Shown: positions 60,185-64,000 of the stretch, piece by piece
Position numbering within the stretch: position 1 is the stretch's first letter
Layout of the letters: each line of letters opens with the position of its first letter
Assembly (NCBI GenBank): GCA_964019425.1
Contig: OZ025804.1
Location: 124,001-188,000 of the forward strand
Length of the DNA: 64,000 nucleotides
Reading direction: 5' to 3'
From: Flectonema sp. DT1601
Taxonomy: Eukaryota; Euglenozoa; Diplonemea; Diplonemida; Diplonemidae
The notes under the pieces: model-generated
Told to the model about the DNA's origin: nothing
The model's database searches: none
What the model saw: the letters and a program-made list of their open reading frames with translations, nothing else
Position numbers and translations under genes: made by a program

Positions 60185-61282
60185 TCATTGAGACCACATC
60201 ATTCTCAATAGAAATGGTTGTTGTGCTGTTTGTGATGTACAGAGCAGAGCTGATGTTACTGCTGCAATATCGAAACCATTCTTATAACACAATATAGGAT
60301 AGGCTGCAAAGGTTGCACAATAGTTTGATATAGTCACTTGTTGTTGAGGTGATTCAACAGCAATAAACAACCCAGGTAGCAGTAAAGAACACCACAACAC
60401 AAACGGTGAACACTTTGAATTCGGAAGAGCATGACCAGTCATAGCGATAGCCCACCAGGCAGAAGTACAGTACGATGTTAAGAACAATGAACTTCTTAAG
60501 ATATCAATTAAGAAATTCATTATTTGCAACGACAACTTCGGAATAGGTTCGACTGACAAAACAGAAGCCAACCGAACAGCTCCTCTCTTCCTTAAGAAAT
60601 GTACCAGCAGTCTGACGGAATATATTTTCAAATAAAACTGAAAACTCTCTCTGTAATGTCTAACAAAATATTCAGCAGCTGATTTGAAAATCCCGGGAAT
60701 GTCAGTTCCGTGTTTTTGTGTGAGAGGAGCACCTTCCTTTTGAGGGAAGGCATGCTTAATAACTTCTCTATTCGTTGAGTTGTTGAAACAGCTACGAAGA
60801 GTGTGAATATGTTCTCGTGTTGCTTTACCTTGAGAATACAAGAATCTAATATAATGATCTGGAAGGTGATCATCTGATAGAATCCAAGACGATAACAGCT
60901 GAGCTGATCCAACGCTGTTTAAAAGAATTGGGTTTCGATAATCCCGTGGAATCATTCCAACTAGTACCTGAGAGAACAGATACGCTACAATAAAATTATA
61001 ATTAAAGCTGTAAGTCTTTTCATCACACAACATCTTCAAAGGTAAGAATGACAACACTCCTGCGATATTCTCAGACATCAGCTGCTTTCCACGGCCATAA
61101 ATAAGTGCTGTGCCTGCTGCTGCTGAAGCTGTTCTCCAAACTTCATCCCAGTCGTCTGGTTTACTGCTGCTGCTTCGCTTCTTTTTCATCAATCTTTTAA
61201 GTGCTCTCACGATCACGAATCCAACAGAGACGACAACAGCATTACGAGCAGCATGGCGCTCTACTGGACTGACGATAACCAT
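60185..61282 (-). CDS. Multi-pass membrane protein, TMEM135-like (365 aa)
   Basis: Several hydrophobic segments: about 12-30, 85-100 (NYNFIVAYLFSQVLVGMIP), 205-225, 255-285 and 295-345. The block IPRDYRNPILLNSVGSAQLL then LPDHYIRFLYSQGKATREHI resembles the LPxxYxRFLxxQGG region of TMEM135-type proteins, which act in peroxisome and mitochondrion dynamics and lipid handling. The length fits. Single exon; start at the first ATG (61282), preceded by T/A-rich sequence. The assignment rests on motif resemblance only; otherwise it is a conserved-looking polytopic protein of unknown role. Confidence 0.5.
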   Translation of the reverse strand: MVIVSPVERHAARNAVVVSVGFVIVRALKRLMKKKRSSSSKPDDWDEVWRTASAAAGTALIYGRGKQLMSENIAGVLSFLPLKMLCDEKTYSFNYNFIVAYLFSQVLVGMIPRDYRNPILLNSVGSAQLLSSWILSDDHLPDHYIRFLYSQGKATREHIHTLRSCFNNSTNREVIKHAFPQKEGAPLTQKHGTDIPGIFKSAAEYFVRHYRESFQFYLKIYSVRLLVHFLRKRGAVRLASVLSVEPIPKLSLQIMNFLIDILRSSLFLTSYCTSAWWAIAMTGHALPNSKCSPFVLWCSLLLPGLFIAVESPQQQVTISNYCATFAAYPILCYKNGFDIAAVTSALLCTSQTAQQPFLLRMMWSQ

Positions 61283-61798
61283 TTTGTGGTTTTAACAAAT
61301 GCTGAATAATAAATGTAACATGAAACTGGTTGTAACTAACTGTCACTAATCTTTAGTTGGAATTAATATACGAAAATCAATTCATCAGCTGAAGGGGAAG
61401 ACTGTTTGATTAGGTTCATACGAATATAAATATCTGTATTGTATCAGAACTCAATAATAAAATTAAAAAAACTCATGACACAAGTGACTGTAGGGGGGGA
61501 TTGATAAAGGTAAAGATGAATTGATTGGTTGCTGAATATTATAGATATTTCCTCTAATTACAGAATACAAAAAAAAAAAAAGGATAGAAAAAAAAAAAAG
61601 GAGGGGTTTAACTTCTAACAGAACAATAATTTTGTATCGGTAACCTCAACCAGGGAGTGAAGGTTCATATTCGTGAAGGGAAACAAAGGCAAGAGGGAGC
61701 GGGTCACAACCAAGAATATTGTTTTAATTAAAAACAAAAGTTCGAGCAGGACTCAAGCTGAGATATTTATGGTGTTGACAAGCTGTAATTATATTTCA
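61283..61798. other. Intergenic region, no supported gene
   Basis: A+T-rich; A-runs at 61568-61580 and 61589-61600. Should contain the promoter of the TMEM135-like gene near 61290-61450. Confidence 0.45.
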
Positions 61799-62224
61799 TT
61801 AAAAAGATGAATAAACGTCAATCACAGATGAAGAAGGAGAATGTGAATAACCAGACGCCTCCCTTCCCACACTATGATGCTCTATGTATTGGTGATAAGG
61901 TGTTGCTGCTGACACTTGTCTTGTAGGTCTGACTGGTGGGATTGGTGCCTCAATCTCAGACAATAAAACATCTGCTTCACTTCTTGGAGGAAGAGTACCT
62001 TCAACATTGTGAGGAAGAGCATATCTAGAGAAGTACCTTTCACCGTTAGCTCTATGCTCCTCAGGCCATGGTGGAGTACCATAAGCACCCATTCTAACAA
62101 ATGATGGTATCGGGATGGTCCTCGTCTCTATTCCTCTCATCACTTGTTCATACTGCCGATCTATATTCGCTGAATGAGCAAACAGGTAGTCTCTTGTTGA
62201 GGTAGCCCTAGTAAGCTGCGGCAT
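61799..62224 (-). CDS. Protein of unknown function (141 aa)
   Basis: Start taken at MPQLTRATSTRDYLFAHSAN (62224). Soluble, rich in Arg, Tyr, Pro and Ser: RQYEQVMRGIETRTIPIPSF, then VRMGAYGTPPWPEEHRANGE, then SRYALPHNVEGTLPPRSEADVLL. The C-terminal third is low-complexity (APIPPVRPTRQVSAATPY...SPSSSVIDVYSSF). No membrane segment or catalytic motif. The first 95 residues have the composition of a conserved domain. An AATAG acceptor-like sequence lies just before the start, so an upstream exon is possible. Confidence 0.5.
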   Translation of the reverse strand: MPQLTRATSTRDYLFAHSANIDRQYEQVMRGIETRTIPIPSFVRMGAYGTPPWPEEHRANGERYFSRYALPHNVEGTLPPRSEADVLLSEIEAPIPPVRPTRQVSAATPYHQYIEHHSVGREASGYSHSPSSSVIDVYSSF

Positions 62225-62558
62225 GTACAACTATTCTCTTGTTGAAAAAAAAAATATATAATAAAACACAGCTACCGCATCACAACAAATACATTGTACA
62301 AAATACCAAAACCTGAAAATAAAAACAAGGCTCACTGCAAGTCAGGTAGCTTACAGGAATTAATATTTATTTTTCAAAAAAGACTCCCTAAAACGTTACT
62401 ATTCAGACTGGTATAGAATTAGTTGAGTATCTCTAGTTCGGATGTAGATTCCGTAGTCCGATAAACCAATTGGAAGCATGCATGTCTCTAGACTGGGTTC
62501 TGGCTTAGAGGCGTTCAGCTATAATGTGTCGTAGTGTTGTTATAAATAAAAGACTTCC

Positions 62559-63505
62559 TCACTTTCCATAAATATTTGTAAACCTGTCGTTTGAGTATCG
62601 CTCTCCCGGAGCGAAACCACTATTCCCATCTGACTTGTAGGCTTGGTAGTAAGTGTTATCTATGTCAGTCCCGACGACTGGTACGGCGCAGGCAGCCATT
62701 TCCATGCGCTGCTCAAAGCTGCTTTCCGTCTGTGGCGGATTTATCTTTCGCTTGTAGGCCTCCCATGACCGAGACATTGACGATATGCTGACTTGATAAT
62801 ATAGAAAGGGAGAAGATGAAATAAGGAGAGCGAGGGAAACAAAAAATAATTGAAAATACGCACCCCGACAGCCACTCAACATGTTCATCTGGTTTGATAA
62901 GTAAGTTAACAACGGCCCCCACTTTGATAATTAGTTTTAATACACGCGGTAAAGATTGTTAGCTCTAGTAAAGAATTTTAAAAAAAAAAAGAAATCGGCA
63001 GACATGGGAAGAGATGACAGAAACCCTAAAAAGCAGAACACAGCTGATCAACTCTTATTCGCAAAATCAATCAACGGGAAAAAAAAATCTAAACAAATAA
63101 ACTAAATCCGTGATGAATACAATGAAGTACATTATTATAATTATTATTTTTGTTGATGTTGTTTTTTTTTTTTTTTTTTCAACTCGGTCAACCCTCAACG
63201 GTAACCGTCACCTCAGGTTCTTGTCTTCGAATAACATAAATTGTTACAAAAAGTTGTTAAAACAAAAAAAAATAAAAAAATAAAAAAAACAGGGGAAGAT
63301 GGGAAAATGAAATGTATAATAAAAAGAGAATACAACCTAAACCTTAAATAAAAAAAAAGGGTTATGGCCCACAAGAATAATAACAGAGGAAAATAATATC
63401 ATAAACTGTACAATACAAAACAACCAAAAAAAAATTGAGGGATTTTTTTTTTTTTTTTTCTTCTTTTTTTTTTTCGAATAAAATACTGTTAAGGAACTCA
63501 CCCAT
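62559..63505 (-). CDS. Small spliced gene, three exons, unknown function (predicted 96 aa)
   Basis: Exon 3 (62559-62787) encodes ISSMSRSWEAYKRKINPP...VPVVGTDIDNTYYQAY...IYGK. Exon 2 (62864-62921) encodes GAVVNLLIKPDEHVEWLSG. They are joined across a 76-nt intron (62788-62863) with GTGCGT donor and TCAG acceptor that restores one frame. No ATG is available in frame for exon 2. A consistent solution is exon 1 ending CACAATGG|GTGAGT at 63502, giving ATG G|TG: Met, Val, then exon 2, with an acceptor AAAG at 62922. Coding length 4+58+229=291 nt, a whole number of codons. The second intron is well supported, the first less so. No known family is recognised. Confidence 0.45.
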
Positions 63506-63778
63506 TGTGCCGAGCTTGGAATTGTCCTTAATAAGTGACCAAGGCTGACAGTGTATTTTTGCTTACCGATAGGTAACAAATCTCCTTGTTAGTTTCTGAA
63601 CATAGGAATTATTTTTGTATCGGTCACTTAATGTGCCGAATAAGAATAACTGACACAAAAAGTGTCCTTACAGTGAAGGAAAAAAAAAAAAAAAAAAAAT
63701 CCACTGTAAGAGCGTAACTATTTTTGAGTTTAGGAAAACAGTTCGTGAAGAGAACGCTATTCTCAATCACACGCAGAC
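63506..63778. promoter_or_regulatory. Probable bidirectional promoter region
   Basis: About 270 bp between the start of the minus-strand spliced gene (63505) and the plus-strand ATG at 63779. It contains AATAAGTGACC (63519-63540 region) and, inverted, GGTCACTTAA (near 63622), an AAAAAGTGTCCTTACAGTG stretch and an A-run at 63680-63699. The inverted GGTCACTTA pair could be a shared regulatory site; this is inference. Confidence 0.35.
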
Positions 63779-63981
63779 ATGGCTGTGATTTATTATCTGC
63801 TCACATTTCAACATTCTAAAAGCCGATGTGTGATTGGATCTGTTGTAATGATTGGTGAGAAACATCCCCTTCCTCTACTCGTACGCGGGGATCCATTCGG
63901 AGTGGAAGACGGTTTTCCGGTGATTCCCAAAAAAGGATCTGAAGAAGTACCTCCTTTTGTATTTAACACATCAGAATTCCT
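63779..63981 (+). CDS. First exon of a plus-strand gene, unknown function, continues past the window
   Basis: ATG in a good context (GCAGACATGG) opens a frame reading MAVIYYLLTFQHSKSRCVIG, then SVVMIGEKHPLPLLVRGDPF, then VPPFVFNTSEF. It would stop two codons after a TTCCT|GTAAGA sequence at 63981/63982, which is a good donor site, so the frame is better read as exon 1 with an intron starting at 63982. It is the only plus-strand protein gene seen, divergent from its neighbour. No family recognised; no signal peptide is obvious. Confidence 0.45.
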
Positions 63982-64000
63982 GTAAGAACACGGTGATTGC

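Overview
The window is nuclear DNA from a eukaryote. It carries several LINE-type retrotransposons with poly(A) tails, an intron-less tRNA-Phe gene with eukaryotic internal promoter boxes and a T-run terminator, a single-exon ABCC-type transporter, multi-pass and type I membrane proteins, and at least one short intron (76 nt, GT...AG). The species cannot be named from sequence. The few host genes (a TMEM135-like protein, a small type I membrane protein with an ETFFFVAIG-type membrane segment, short introns) fit an early-diverging fungus or a related unicellular lineage, but this is a weak inference. Nearly every gene, host or element, is on the minus strand.

Positions 1-26,543 are a head-to-tail array of non-LTR retrotransposons. 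First comes the truncated N-terminal part of an OTU-domain element (1-1103). Then come four copies of a two-ORF family (called Family I): copy 1 (1104-6365, RT core deleted, 0.8 kb CTTT expansion), copy 2 (6380-12525, intact), copy 3 (12527-20662, intact ORFs, 5' UTR split by another element) and copy 4 (20663-26543, a divergent and chimeric copy). ORF1 is a basic/acidic coiled-coil protein. ORF2 is APE endonuclease + reverse transcriptase + RNase H + zinc knuckle. The two ORFs overlap at ATGA or ATGATTGA. A remnant of a tyrosine-recombinase-type retroelement (DIRS order, VIPER/TATE/Ngaro-like RT-RNase H) lies inside copy 3, and copy 2 preserves the empty site.

Positions 26,641-38,356 hold three tandem copies (A, B, C) and a tail-only remnant of Family II. 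These insertions sit at repeats of one A+T-rich target carrying AAAACCCTA, stacked immediately upstream of a tRNA-Phe gene (38,363-38,435). In A and B the long ORF starts with a 2A peptide (GDVERNPGP) just downstream of an in-frame UGA, and there is no AUG between. This suggests UGA readthrough or non-AUG initiation followed by 2A release. The 3' UTR has a stem with compensatory changes between the three copies.

Positions 38,441-46,400 hold a cluster of duplicated and decaying genes for proteins with an N-terminal ubiquitin-like fold followed by BspA-like leucine-rich repeats of about 25 residues (two intact genes with 7 and 14 repeats, a short one and pseudogenes). A diverged member lies at 55,758-57,164. 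No signal peptide is visible, so a cytosolic role is likely.

Positions 46,400-51,000 are A+T-rich, full of homopolymer tracts and degenerate tandem repeats, with no convincing gene. From 51,012 to the end there is ordinary host sequence: an ABCC transporter, the diverged Ubl-LRR gene, a type I membrane protein, a TMEM135-like membrane protein, two small conserved-looking proteins (one spliced), and the first exon of a divergent plus-strand gene cut by the window end.
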